Assembly: GCA_018896025.1 (NCBI GenBank)
Contig: JAHIND010000016.1
Location: forward strand, 104,039-168,038
Direction of reading: 5' to 3'
Length of the DNA stretch: 64,000 nucleotides
Origin: Pseudomonadota bacterium
GTDB taxonomy: Bacteria > Desulfobacterota > Desulfarculia > Desulfarculales > Desulfarculaceae
Each line of letters opens with the position of its first letter. The stretch's first letter is position 1. Shown here one piece after another: positions 51,773 to 59,220 of this stretch. A program made the position numbers and the translations under genes. Under the pieces are notes generated by a model. The model ran no database searches. It was not told where the DNA came from and saw only the letters and a program-made list of their open reading frames with translations.

Positions 51773-51801
51773 ATTGTCCCTGCGAGGCCAGGGATTGTCA
51801 A
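51773..51801 (-). promoter_or_regulatory. Promoter of the large exported protein gene
   Basis: Minus strand TTGACA (51801-51796), a 17-nt spacer and GACAAT (51778-51773). The start would be about 37 nt before ATG 51729. Confidence 0.6.
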
Positions 51802-51840
51802 TGCCTGGCAAGGCTCTGTAAAAAATAAACAAAAAGTGAC

Positions 51841-51869
51841 TTGCACGCTTGGGGGGCCGTGATTATATT
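51841..51869 (+). promoter_or_regulatory. Promoter of the HExxH protein gene
   Basis: TTGCAC (51841-51846), a 17-nt spacer and TATATT (51864-51869). The start would be about 20 nt before the GTG at 51896. Divergent from the promoter at 51773-51801. Confidence 0.65.
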
Positions 51870-51895
51870 CATGACGGTGAGCACAGGAGGCGCTA

Positions 51896-52429
51896 GTGCA
51901 CCCCCAAGCCGTATTTAGCCATGAGGAACTCAGGCTGTTGGCCGAGGGCCTCAGCGTAGCGGAGGACAGTGTAAGCGACTACTTTCGCTTGTCCGAGGGG
52001 TTTTGGTGCCGCCATCCCTTTGAGGTGCGCACCCTGGCCGAGCTTGAACCGGCCGAGGTGACCCCCGAGGCCTTGGCCCAGGTGCTCAGGCTGCGCAAAG
52101 CCGACGCCCGCCGCTTGCGGGGCCGGGACTTCTGGCGCATTTGCTTCCAGGACCACAATTTCTTGGAGGCCATGCACCGGGAAAAGGCGTCGGAGTTGTT
52201 TTTGCCCATGCTCACCTACGTTATGGTGCATGAGCTGGTGCACGTGGTCCGATTCGCCACCTTTGTGCAGCTTTTCGAATTGGACCAGGAGCGCCGCCAG
52301 GCCGAGGAGGCCAAGGTGCACCGCCTGAGCGCCGAGGTGCTCAAGAAAGTGCGCCTGCCCCATCTGGAGCAGGTGCTCGACAGTTACGAAAATTTTGCAG
52401 CCACCCTTAGCCCAGAGGGTCACTGCTAG
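51896..52429 (+). CDS. Small protein with HExxH motif
   Basis: A 177-aa protein from GTG 51896 (AGGAGG 5 nt upstream). It has no signal peptide. HELVHVVRF (about 113-121) is a zinc-protease-type HExxH in a helix, preceded by LFLPMLTYVMV. The rest is helical and charged, and no third zinc ligand is obvious. I do not recognise the family. It may be a small metalloprotease or only a metal-binding protein. The FmdB-type gene follows at 30 nt. Confidence 0.75.
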   Translation: MHPQAVFSHEELRLLAEGLSVAEDSVSDYFRLSEGFWCRHPFEVRTLAELEPAEVTPEALAQVLRLRKADARRLRGRDFWRICFQDHNFLEAMHREKASELFLPMLTYVMVHELVHVVRFATFVQLFELDQERRQAEEAKVHRLSAEVLKKVRLPHLEQVLDSYENFAATLSPEGHC

Positions 52430-52459
52430 AACGGCAAGATAAGTCAGAGGAGTTTGGCC

Positions 52460-52783
52460 ATGCCGGTTTATGAGTACGAATGCTGTAAATGCAACCAGGT
52501 TTGCGAAGCCTTGCAAAAGGTCAGCGACGCGCCCCTAAAGAAATGCCCCCATTGCGGCGGCAAGCTCAAGAAGATCATGAGCTTGAATTCGTTCCAACTC
52601 AAGGGCGGCGGCTGGTACGTCACCGACTACAAGGGCAAGAACTCTTCCGTGGCGGCTCCCAGCGAAAGCCCGGCCAGCGAGACCCCGGCCGGCGAAACCC
52701 CGGCCGCGACCAGCGCGCCCAAGACCGAGACCGCCCCCAAGAAAGAGACCAAGGCCAAGGCCAAAAAGGCCGACCAGAGCTAG
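52460..52783 (+). CDS. FmdB-type zinc-ribbon protein
   Basis: A 107-aa protein. MPVYEYECCKCNQVCE and CPHCGGKLKKIMS form the two CxxC knuckles of the FmdB zinc ribbon. About 45 residues of a low-complexity Pro/Ala/Thr/Lys tail follow. ATG 52460 has AGGAG 7 nt upstream. FmdB-like proteins are possible regulators or adaptors; the role is unknown. Confidence 0.88.
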   Translation: MPVYEYECCKCNQVCEALQKVSDAPLKKCPHCGGKLKKIMSLNSFQLKGGGWYVTDYKGKNSSVAAPSESPASETPAGETPAATSAPKTETAPKKETKAKAKKADQS

Positions 52784-52811
52784 TCCGCCCCTTTAGTCCG
52801 ATCGCCAATTG

Positions 52812-52842
52812 GGGCGCCCCCCGTCAGGGAGGGCGCCCTTGT
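52812..52842 (+). terminator. Terminator after the FmdB-type gene
   Basis: GGGCGCCCCCC pairs with GGGAGGGCGCCC around a TCA-type loop and is followed by TTGT. The stem is very stable, but the T tract is weak. Confidence 0.5.
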
Positions 52843-52899
52843 CATGCCCGGAGATTGACACTCCCGGCCAAGCCGCCTATTTTGGGCCAGGGAGCAATC

Positions 52900-53625
52900 A
52901 TGGAACTCACGCCTTTGCAAATCGCGGCTCAGCGCCTGGCCCAGGCCGATCACGTGGCAGTGCTCACCGGGGCTGGCATCTCCGCCGAGTCGGGGGTACC
53001 CACCTTTCGCGGAGCCGACGGCCTTTGGGAGAAGTACCGGCCCGAGGACCTGGCCACGCCCCAGGCCTTTGCCCGCGACCCGGAGCTGGTGTGGCGCTGG
53101 TACCATTGGCGCAGAGGGCTCATCGCCAAGTGCGCGCCCAATCCGGCCCACCGCGCCCTGGTAGATTTGGAAGCCAGGGCGGGGCGCTTAACCCTGATTA
53201 CCCAGAACGTGGACGGCCTGCACCGCCTGGCCGGGAGCCGCAATCTTTTGGAGGTGCACGGCAACCTGTGGATGGTGCGCTGCACCACCTGCGGGGCCCT
53301 GTACGAGGAGCGGGAAATTGACCTGCCCCCGCGCCCGGTTTGCCGCGACTGCGGCGGCCTGCTGCGCCCCCATGTGGTGTGGTTCGGCGAGTCCCTGGAC
53401 AGCGGCATCCTGGAGGCGGCCTGGCAGGCAGCGGCCCAGTGCCGGGTGATGCTGGTGGTGGGCACCAGCGCGGTGGTGCAACCCGCCGCCGGGCTGGCTT
53501 CGGTGGCCAAGCAGGCCGGGGCCTTTGTGGTCGAAGTTAACCTGGAGCCCACCCCCAACAGCCGGGAGGTGGACCTATCGCTCATGGGCAAGGCGGGCGA
53601 GATATTGCCCCAACTGGTGGAATAG
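52900..53625 (+). CDS. cobB: Sirtuin-type NAD-dependent deacylase
   Basis: A 241-aa protein: GAGISAESGVPTFRG (about 24-38), TQNVDGLH, catalytic His about 120 in EVHGN, four zinc Cys (about 128, 131, 148, 151), and GTSAVVQPA. A Tyr and an Arg in the WYHWRR stretch (about 68 and 71) match the acyl-pocket residues of class III sirtuins, so it may remove succinyl as well as acetyl groups. GGGAG lies 7 nt before the ATG. Confidence 0.92.
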   Translation: MELTPLQIAAQRLAQADHVAVLTGAGISAESGVPTFRGADGLWEKYRPEDLATPQAFARDPELVWRWYHWRRGLIAKCAPNPAHRALVDLEARAGRLTLITQNVDGLHRLAGSRNLLEVHGNLWMVRCTTCGALYEEREIDLPPRPVCRDCGGLLRPHVVWFGESLDSGILEAAWQAAAQCRVMLVVGTSAVVQPAAGLASVAKQAGAFVVEVNLEPTPNSREVDLSLMGKAGEILPQLVE

Positions 53626-53627
53626 TC

Positions 53628-54434
53628 ATGGAGCAACAGAACATCATCATCACCCTGACCAGCGATTTCGGTCCCGGCCCCTACGTGGGGCTCATGAAGG
53701 GGGTAATCCTGGGCCTTTGCCCCAAGGCCTACCTGGTGGACCTGGAGCACAGTCTGGCCCCCCAGGACGTTCTGGCCGGGGCTCTGGTTTTGGAGCAGGC
53801 CATCGGGGTCTTCCCGCCTGGCACGGTGCATCTGGCCGTGGTGGACCCAGGCGTGGGCACCGGTCGGCGGCCCCTGGTGGTGGACGGGGCGGGCGGTCTG
53901 TGGGTGGGGCCGGACAACGGCATCTTCACCCCGGTGTTTCTGGCCGACCCCCAGGCCAGGGCCTATGAGATCAGCGACGAGTCCCTGTTCCGCGAGCCCC
54001 TGTCGGCCACCTTCCATGGCCGGGACATCTTCGCCCCGGCGGCGGCCGCCCTGGCTGCGGGCCGTGACCCGGCCAGCCTGGGCCCTCTGGCGGGCGACCC
54101 GGTGCGCCTGGACTGGCCTCGGCCCCGGCGCGATGGCGAGACCCTGGCTGGCCAGGTGCTCATGGCCGACCGCTTCGGCAACCTGATGACCAACCTATCG
54201 CGCCCCGAGGTGGAGGCCTTTCTGGACGGCCGCCCGGCCCTAATCAGCATGGCCGGAGGAGCGGTGAAGGGCATATCAAACACCTATGGCCAGAGCGAGC
54301 CAGGCAAGCTCCTGGCCCTGTTCAACTCCCAGGGCCGCTTGGAGATGGCCGTGAACCAGGGAAGCTTTTTGGGTCGCCTGGGCCTGAAGCTAGGCAACGA
54401 GCGGGGCCTGGAGGTGAAGGTGGAGGCGGCCTGA
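53628..54434 (+). CDS. SAM hydroxide adenosyltransferase (DUF62)
   Basis: A 268-aa protein: ITLTSDFGPGPYVGLMKG at the N terminus, VVDPGVGTGRRPL, GPDNGIFTPV, FHGRDIFAPAAA and DRFGNLMTNL. The family hydrolyses S-adenosylmethionine to adenosine and methionine. It starts 2 nt after the sirtuin stop, so the two are co-transcribed. Confidence 0.92.
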   Translation: MEQQNIIITLTSDFGPGPYVGLMKGVILGLCPKAYLVDLEHSLAPQDVLAGALVLEQAIGVFPPGTVHLAVVDPGVGTGRRPLVVDGAGGLWVGPDNGIFTPVFLADPQARAYEISDESLFREPLSATFHGRDIFAPAAAALAAGRDPASLGPLAGDPVRLDWPRPRRDGETLAGQVLMADRFGNLMTNLSRPEVEAFLDGRPALISMAGGAVKGISNTYGQSEPGKLLALFNSQGRLEMAVNQGSFLGRLGLKLGNERGLEVKVEAA

Positions 54435-54447
54435 GGAGCCGGTTCCG

Positions 54448-54476
54448 TTGACACCCCGGTTTTAGCGCCCTATACT
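54448..54476 (+). promoter_or_regulatory. Consensus promoter of the leaderless gene at 54483
   Basis: TTGACA (54448-54453), a 17-nt spacer and TATACT (54471-54476). The expected start point, 7 nt later, is the A of ATG 54483. No ribosome-binding site fits between them. Confidence 0.75.
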
Positions 54477-54482
54477 CGCTGC

Positions 54483-54713
54483 ATGCTTAAGACTGACGAT
54501 CTGGCTTGGTTCAAGGAGTACCTGGAGTCCGGGGCCTGGGCCGATGCCTTTAACAACGCAGGCGAGGAGTTGCGTCTGGAGATGATCGAGAAGGTCGAGA
54601 TGCTCCTGGACGCGGCCGACGCGGCGGACAAGGTGGTGGGCGAGGTGCTGTTCGCCAAGGACGGCATGGCCGCCCCGCCTTCTGATTCTTCCTCCAGCTT
54701 GGACCGGGAATAG
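54483..54713 (+). CDS. Small acidic protein, probably from a leaderless mRNA
   Basis: A 76-aa soluble, acidic and helical protein (LAWFKEYLESGAWADAFNNA, EMIEKVEMLLDAADAADKVV). No motif or family is recognised. The promoter -10 box ends 6 nt before the ATG, so the message should begin at or next to the start codon. The DUF2939 gene follows after 3 nt without a good ribosome-binding site and may depend on translation of this one. Confidence 0.72.
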   Translation: MLKTDDLAWFKEYLESGAWADAFNNAGEELRLEMIEKVEMLLDAADAADKVVGEVLFAKDGMAAPPSDSSSSLDRE

Positions 54714-54716
54714 CTC

Positions 54717-55349
54717 ATGCGCCGTTGGTGGTTGTGGGTCATATTGGCTTTCTTGGCCTCGGGGACGTTCTACGCCACCCATAACTTCCTCAACGGCCCC
54801 CGCTGGGCTCTCTATCAGATCGGCAAATCTATCCACGACCGTGAGCCCCGGATATTCCTGGCCTACGTGGACATCGAGCGCATTCTTGGCGGGCAGAAGG
54901 AAACCATCGTGGACATGGTGGCCCCCAAGGGCCAGCGGGACGATGACACCCGCAACCTGGTGCGCGGCTTGGTGGGCGCCTTCATGGCCCCGCTGAGCGA
55001 CCAGTTGGCCGGTCAGGTGGTCAAGGCCATCAACGACCCGGAGCGGGAGAACCTGCCCTCGTCCTGGACTCTGGTGTTCGCGGCCAATGTGACCCGCAAC
55101 GGCAACTACGCCCTGGTGGTGCTCGCCGACCCCTCCAAGGGACAGCGCCTGCGCATGGGCATGGAAAAGCGCAAAAACGGTCCCTGGCAGATCGTGGATA
55201 TCGATTCCAACGACCTCAAGCGCCTGGCCAAAAATTATCTGGAAGAGAACTACGGGGTAAAGGTGGACCAGAAGCCCGCGCCCCAGTCGGAACAGACCCA
55301 GAGCGAGCCCACACCGCCGGAAAACCCTTCCACCCAACAAGCTCAGTAA
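54717..55349 (+). CDS. DUF2939-type membrane-anchored protein
   Basis: A 210-aa protein with one N-terminal membrane helix (WLWVILAFLASGTFYA), then a domain with YQIGKSIHDREPRIFLAYVD, a DUF2939-like lead-in. The C-terminal 30 residues are Gln/Pro/Glu-rich. DUF2939 function is unknown. It is probably periplasmic. Convergent with the methyltransferase gene. Confidence 0.75.
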   Translation: MRRWWLWVILAFLASGTFYATHNFLNGPRWALYQIGKSIHDREPRIFLAYVDIERILGGQKETIVDMVAPKGQRDDDTRNLVRGLVGAFMAPLSDQLAGQVVKAINDPERENLPSSWTLVFAANVTRNGNYALVVLADPSKGQRLRMGMEKRKNGPWQIVDIDSNDLKRLAKNYLEENYGVKVDQKPAPQSEQTQSEPTPPENPSTQQAQ

Positions 55350-55380
55350 ATCTTCGAAAGCCTTCGCGCTTGAAAGGGAC

Positions 55381-56379
55381 TCAGCGCCCCGGCAAAGGTA
55401 TCTCGGCCAGCACCAAGTGTATGCTTTTGGACGGCAGCCCCAAAACCTGGCCCGTGCTGCTTATGAGAAAACGGCCGATCATGTCCCGCGCCTGCAATTC
55501 CTCCACAACCTTCAGACCGGACTTGGCCAGAAAGTCGCGGACGTGCCCGCGCTTTATGCCGAAGGTGAAGGGTTCGCCGTGCCGAGAGCGGGCCGCGGAG
55601 CCTCGCTGCCCGCTTTGGCCGGACTTGATCCGGTCCAGGGCTTCCTGGGTGAGATAGTCGAAAACCAGGCGGCTGCCGGGTTTGGCCTGCTTGGCCACGA
55701 AATCCAGGGTGGCGCGCACCCCGGCCTCTTGCAGGTAATAGCTGACCGCCTCCCAGATGAACAGGGTGCGGCGGTCTTTGTGGTAACCGGCTTTGGCCAG
55801 CATTTGGCCCAAGTCGTCCTTGTCGAAATCCACGGCCACATAGGCCACGCCGGGCGGCAGGCCGCCCAGGGCCGCCTTTACCCGCAGTTGCTTGTTGGCC
55901 TGGGTGGCGGGCAGGTCCACTTCAAAGAAATGCACCTGGGGGAATTGCAGGTGAAAGCGGTAGGCCCGGCTGTCCAGGCCCGCGCCCAAGATGACCACCT
56001 GCTCCGCTCCGGCCATGGCCTCTTGGGTGAGGACCTGGTCAATGTACTTGGTGCGGGCGGTCATGTAGTAGAAGGTGCTGCCGCCGCGCTGGCGATACTT
56101 GGCCAGGGCTGCCTGGTAGTTCTCGGGCAGGCGGAGCAGTTTATCCAGAAAGCCCTTGTCCAGCAGGCGTCCGGCCAGGTAGTCGGGGTTGCGGGTGCCG
56201 GGGTCCGGGTCCTTGGCGCCCAGGGCCCGGTAGGCGGCGGCCACCTGGGAGGTCCAGGATATCTCGCCCGGCGGCACGGCCATTGCCGGGGAGGCCATGG
56301 TCAGGAGCAGAGCCACGGTCAGGCAGGCCGCAGCGAGATTGAGACGGCGGCCTTTAAAAAACGCTGGGCAGGTCTGCAT
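55381..56379 (-). CDS. LCMT-type class I methyltransferase with a signal peptide
   Basis: A 332-aa protein. Residues 14-34 (LNLAAACLTVALLLTMASPA followed by MA) form a clear Sec signal peptide. The mature part fits the leucine carboxyl methyltransferase-like SAM fold: VVILGAGLDSRAYR (SAM site), FFEVDLPATQANK, LFIWEAVSYYL. SAM is cytosolic, so export is odd. The signal may be a membrane anchor, or the fold has a new use. No methyl acceptor is suggested by neighbours. Confidence 0.8.
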   Translation of the reverse strand: MQTCPAFFKGRRLNLAAACLTVALLLTMASPAMAVPPGEISWTSQVAAAYRALGAKDPDPGTRNPDYLAGRLLDKGFLDKLLRLPENYQAALAKYRQRGGSTFYYMTARTKYIDQVLTQEAMAGAEQVVILGAGLDSRAYRFHLQFPQVHFFEVDLPATQANKQLRVKAALGGLPPGVAYVAVDFDKDDLGQMLAKAGYHKDRRTLFIWEAVSYYLQEAGVRATLDFVAKQAKPGSRLVFDYLTQEALDRIKSGQSGQRGSAARSRHGEPFTFGIKRGHVRDFLAKSGLKVVEELQARDMIGRFLISSTGQVLGLPSKSIHLVLAEIPLPGR

Positions 56380-56528
56380 GCGCTGGACTCCGTGCTGAGG
56401 GGATAGGGCAGGGCACTCGCGCGGGGCGAAGTCATCTTAAGTTTGAGAGATGGTAGATTATTATCCTTGAGGCTGGCAAGCGGCTATTTGGGGTCTGTAA
56501 GTGTTCGTCTCTCCAGTGTGTTGGCATA

Positions 56529-56650
56529 GATTGCTTCGTCGCGGGACAAGCCGCTCCTCGCAACGACAATGATTCTTGTGGTTGCGAGTCCAAGAAAGTC
56601 TTGCGCTGGTCTATAAACCCTCTTGTCGTTGCGAGCGTAGCGAAGCAATC
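56529..56650. repeat. Palindromic intergenic repeat (ATTGCTTCG ... CGAAGCAAT)
   Basis: The left arm begins GATTGCTTCG and ends CTCGCAACGAC (56529-56567). The right arm is GTCGTTGCGAGCG followed by TAGCGAAGCAATC (56625-56650). A further GTGGTTGCGAG copy lies at 56578-56588. The core resembles intergenic repeats seen in many bacterial genomes that read GTCATTGCGAG ... GAAGCAATC, probably small mobile or hairpin elements. The remainder of the 355-bp gap (56380-56734) shows no gene. Confidence 0.7.
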
Positions 56651-56680
56651 TCTGTCCGTAGGCAGAGGCTGCTATACAAA

Positions 56681-56711
56681 ATAAAAAGGGCGGAGGGATT
56701 AACCCCGCCCT
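56681..56711 (-). terminator. Terminator of the radical SAM gene
   Basis: Minus strand AGGGCGGGG pairs with CCTCCGCCCT (one mismatch) and is followed by TTTTATTTT. It starts about 24 nt after the stop codon. Confidence 0.75.
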
Positions 56712-56734
56712 GTCGCTTGACTCTAGAAGCTTGC

Positions 56735-57631
56735 CTACAGCGCCCGCATCCACTCCGGCTTTAGCCCCACCCGGCCGCCCAGGGCCTGGTCGATCAGGGC
56801 CAGGGTCTTGTCCCGGTCGCGGGGCAGCACCGCCTTGACCGGCAAGTAATTGGAGGCGTGGTTGGAGTAGAACAGTCCGCCGTCCAGGTCGGTGTGGGCT
56901 ATCATCTCCCGCAGCTCGCGCAGCATGCCCTCCACGCCGGGCAGCTCGAACTCGCCGCGCTGCTGAGCTTCGTACATGGGCGTGCCGGGGATGAGCATCA
57001 GGGTCAGGGCGCCCACGAAATTAGGCTTCATGGCGGTCAGTAGTTCGCCGGTGGCCTTGGCGTGTTCCAGGCTGTACTTGGTGCCGCCCACGCCCAAGAG
57101 CACGGTGGCGCTCAGCTTGATGCCCGCCTTTATCACCCGCCGCCCCTGCTCGATGAGCTTCTCCGGGGACGCTCCCTTGACCATCTCCTTGAGCACCACT
57201 GGGTGGCCGCTCTCCACTCCGTAGTAGAGGATGCCCAGGCCCAGTTCCTTGAGCCGCGCCAAGTCCTCGTCGCTCTTCATGGCGATGCTCTTGGAGTTGG
57301 CATAGGCCCCCACCCTGGTCACCCAGGGCAGCTTTTTTTTGATCTGGGTGAGTAACCACTCCCAGCGCTTCATGGGCATGATCAGGGCGTCGCCGTCCAT
57401 GACGAAGACTCGCCGCTGACGCCCGCAGTATTTGGAGGCGAACTCGATGTCGCGCTCCAGGATCTTCTGGTCCTTTATGGCGAAACGCTTATCCTTGAAG
57501 GTGCCGCAAAAGCCGCATTTGTTGTGGGAGCAGCCCAGGGTGGCCTGGAGCAGTATGGAATAGGCCTCGCTGGGAGGCCGGATGCAGTTGCCCACGTAGT
57601 CAAAGCCCTGGGGTTCGCTGGAAGATTCCAT
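56735..57631 (-). CDS. Radical SAM protein of unknown specificity
   Basis: About 298 aa. From ATG 57631 (GGAGAG upstream) it carries CSHNKCGFC (about 33-41), a C-x4-C-x2-C radical SAM cluster, then VFVMDGDALIMP and YYGVESGHP strands of the TIM barrel. No auxiliary Cys cluster is visible. Proteins of this type are often annotated with coproporphyrinogen oxidase-like enzymes, but HemN hallmarks are missing, so the substrate is unknown. Monocistronic. Confidence 0.85.
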   Translation of the reverse strand: MESSSEPQGFDYVGNCIRPPSEAYSILLQATLGCSHNKCGFCGTFKDKRFAIKDQKILERDIEFASKYCGRQRRVFVMDGDALIMPMKRWEWLLTQIKKKLPWVTRVGAYANSKSIAMKSDEDLARLKELGLGILYYGVESGHPVVLKEMVKGASPEKLIEQGRRVIKAGIKLSATVLLGVGGTKYSLEHAKATGELLTAMKPNFVGALTLMLIPGTPMYEAQQRGEFELPGVEGMLRELREMIAHTDLDGGLFYSNHASNYLPVKAVLPRDRDKTLALIDQALGGRVGLKPEWMRAL

Positions 57632-57697
57632 GCTTCTCTCCGGAAAGGTGTGTCGCACCTATATTTATATGGCGGCAAGTGGGCGTGCGCAAGCCAA

Positions 57698-57726
57698 GGC
57701 CCCTCCCGGACGCGCCGGGAAGGGCC
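57698..57726 (-). terminator. Terminator of the CGGC-domain gene
   Basis: GGCCCCTCCCGG pairs with CCGGGAAGGGCC (one mismatch) around a 5-nt loop. The T tract is short, but the stem is very stable and lies about 25 nt after the stop codon. Confidence 0.55.
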
Positions 57727-57751
57727 TCGCTAGTCGTTGCAGGCGGAAGAT

Positions 57752-58096
57752 TTAGTGATAGTCGTGGGTGCCCAGGATCACCGGGACCCCGGTCTTGGCG
57801 CTAATGATGTCGGCCATTTCCTGGGCGCTGGTGTAGGGGCAGCCGGGCTTGGCGTTGGCCATGCAGCTGCTCATGTAGATGACGTCGGGCTTGACATCGC
57901 TCATCTTGATGCCCACCCCGATGTTGGGTGCGGTGTTGCGGCCGGGGCAATGACAGGTGTGGAAGCCCATCACCTGCACCGCTTCGTCGAAGTTGCCGTC
58001 GCCCAGGGCGGCGGCCTTGAGACAGCGCCACTCTCCGGGGCAGCCGTAGCCGCTTTCCATATAGGCCCCGCAGCCCACGATCAATGCTTTTTTCAT
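57752..58096 (-). CDS. CGGC-domain protein
   Basis: A 114-aa protein from ATG 58096 with GGGAGG upstream. Cys-rich positions include IVGCGAYME, GYGCPGEWRC, HTCHCPGRN and SSCMANAKPGCPY, the pattern of the CGGC family of small redox or metal-binding proteins in anaerobes. Function unknown. It has its own terminator. Confidence 0.85.
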   Translation of the reverse strand: MKKALIVGCGAYMESGYGCPGEWRCLKAAALGDGNFDEAVQVMGFHTCHCPGRNTAPNIGVGIKMSDVKPDVIYMSSCMANAKPGCPYTSAQEMADIISAKTGVPVILGTHDYH

Positions 58097-58282
58097 GGAA
58101 TCCTCCCAAACCGGGCCCGCCTGGCACGGGCGATTATTCCCTATTAACCGTAGGCCTTCAATAGCACCAGCCGCCCTGTTGGTCAAGGCGTCAGATGAAT
58201 GCTTGTACCCCGCCTGGGGGGATGTTACCAAGGTATACTGGTTCAGAGAACAAAATTACATGACCAGGGAGACCGGAGGCTT

Positions 58283-59134
58283 ATGCAGCCCACCTTCTGT
58301 TTTATCGACGACGCCGACTTTGAGCTGGAAAATTTCCAGAAAAACGTGGCTCCCGCCTTCAAAGGGGTGGAGTTCGTCTATGCCCGCGATTTTGAACGAG
58401 CCCTGCACAAGCTGAACGGCCGCCGCTGCCTGTGCTTTTTACTGGATATCTACGGCGCGGCTCCGGGGGGCGGCTCCGGCGATCTGCCATCCCCCGAAAG
58501 CCTGGCCCCGGCCCTGGGCCAGGGCTTTGAGGTGGACTCGCTTTACCAGGACCTGGCAGGGGAGGGTGCGGAACGGGCCAACCAGTTTTTGCGCCGCCTC
58601 TACGCCAGGGTCCAGGCGGCCCAGGAGACCTTCACCGCCGCGGCCGGGCAGCTTGGGCAAAGCGCCGCCTTTGGCCTGCACTCCCTGGCCCAGGTGCGCG
58701 AACACCAGCCCTGGGCCGCGGCCCTGGGCTACAGCCGCAAGGCCCTGTATGCCGACGCGGCGGCCATGTGCCTGGGCGGGGCGGACGGGGTCTTGCAAAA
58801 GCCCCAGGGAGCCGACGAGGCGGCCATAGCCAAGGCCAGCCACCAGGCGGCCCCGGAGTTGGCCAAGGCCGCCTTTGCCGCGGTGGACCGCCGCTTGGCG
58901 GGCATGACCGGGCTGGTGGGCCTGAGGCTGTGCCAGGACGGGGTGAGCCTGCCCTTGGTGGAGGCCTTGCAGGCCACCATCGGCCAGCTAAACGGCCGGG
59001 AAAAGCGTTCGGTCGAGGGCCGCCGCGAGGCCCTGGAAAAACTCAAGGCGGTGCGCCTGGAAGACCTGGAGCTGGAACAGAGGGACGTTGAGGTGATTTT
59101 GGCGCTGTGGGATTGGCTAAGTCTCGAAAGTTAA
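58283..59134 (+). CDS. Protein with a degenerate receiver-like N terminus
   Basis: About 283 aa. The N terminus (CFIDDADFELENFQKNVAPA) has the acidic pair and helix of a receiver domain, and LLDIYGA falls where the phospho-Asp strand should end. The remaining receiver landmarks (a Thr/Ser strand and a Lys) are not convincing, because the segment is short. The C-terminal part is helical and Ala-rich. No family name is possible. GGAGG lies 5 nt before ATG 58283. Confidence 0.65.
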   Translation: MQPTFCFIDDADFELENFQKNVAPAFKGVEFVYARDFERALHKLNGRRCLCFLLDIYGAAPGGGSGDLPSPESLAPALGQGFEVDSLYQDLAGEGAERANQFLRRLYARVQAAQETFTAAAGQLGQSAAFGLHSLAQVREHQPWAAALGYSRKALYADAAAMCLGGADGVLQKPQGADEAAIAKASHQAAPELAKAAFAAVDRRLAGMTGLVGLRLCQDGVSLPLVEALQATIGQLNGREKRSVEGRREALEKLKAVRLEDLELEQRDVEVILALWDWLSLES

Positions 59135-59154
59135 AGATTATTCAGGGGCTTGCC

Positions 59155-59183
59155 TTGACATGGCCCCCAGCGGTTGCTAAATT
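59155..59183 (+). promoter_or_regulatory. Promoter of hrcA-grpE
   Basis: TTGACA (59155-59160), a 17-nt spacer and TAAATT (59178-59183). The transcript would begin near 59190, about 30 nt before hrcA. I see no complete CIRCE (TTAGCACTC-N9-GAGTGCTAA) here. Confidence 0.75.
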
Positions 59184-59220
59184 CTATTTGGTGGTTTTTA
59201 TCCAAAAAAGACGGGGGTAA

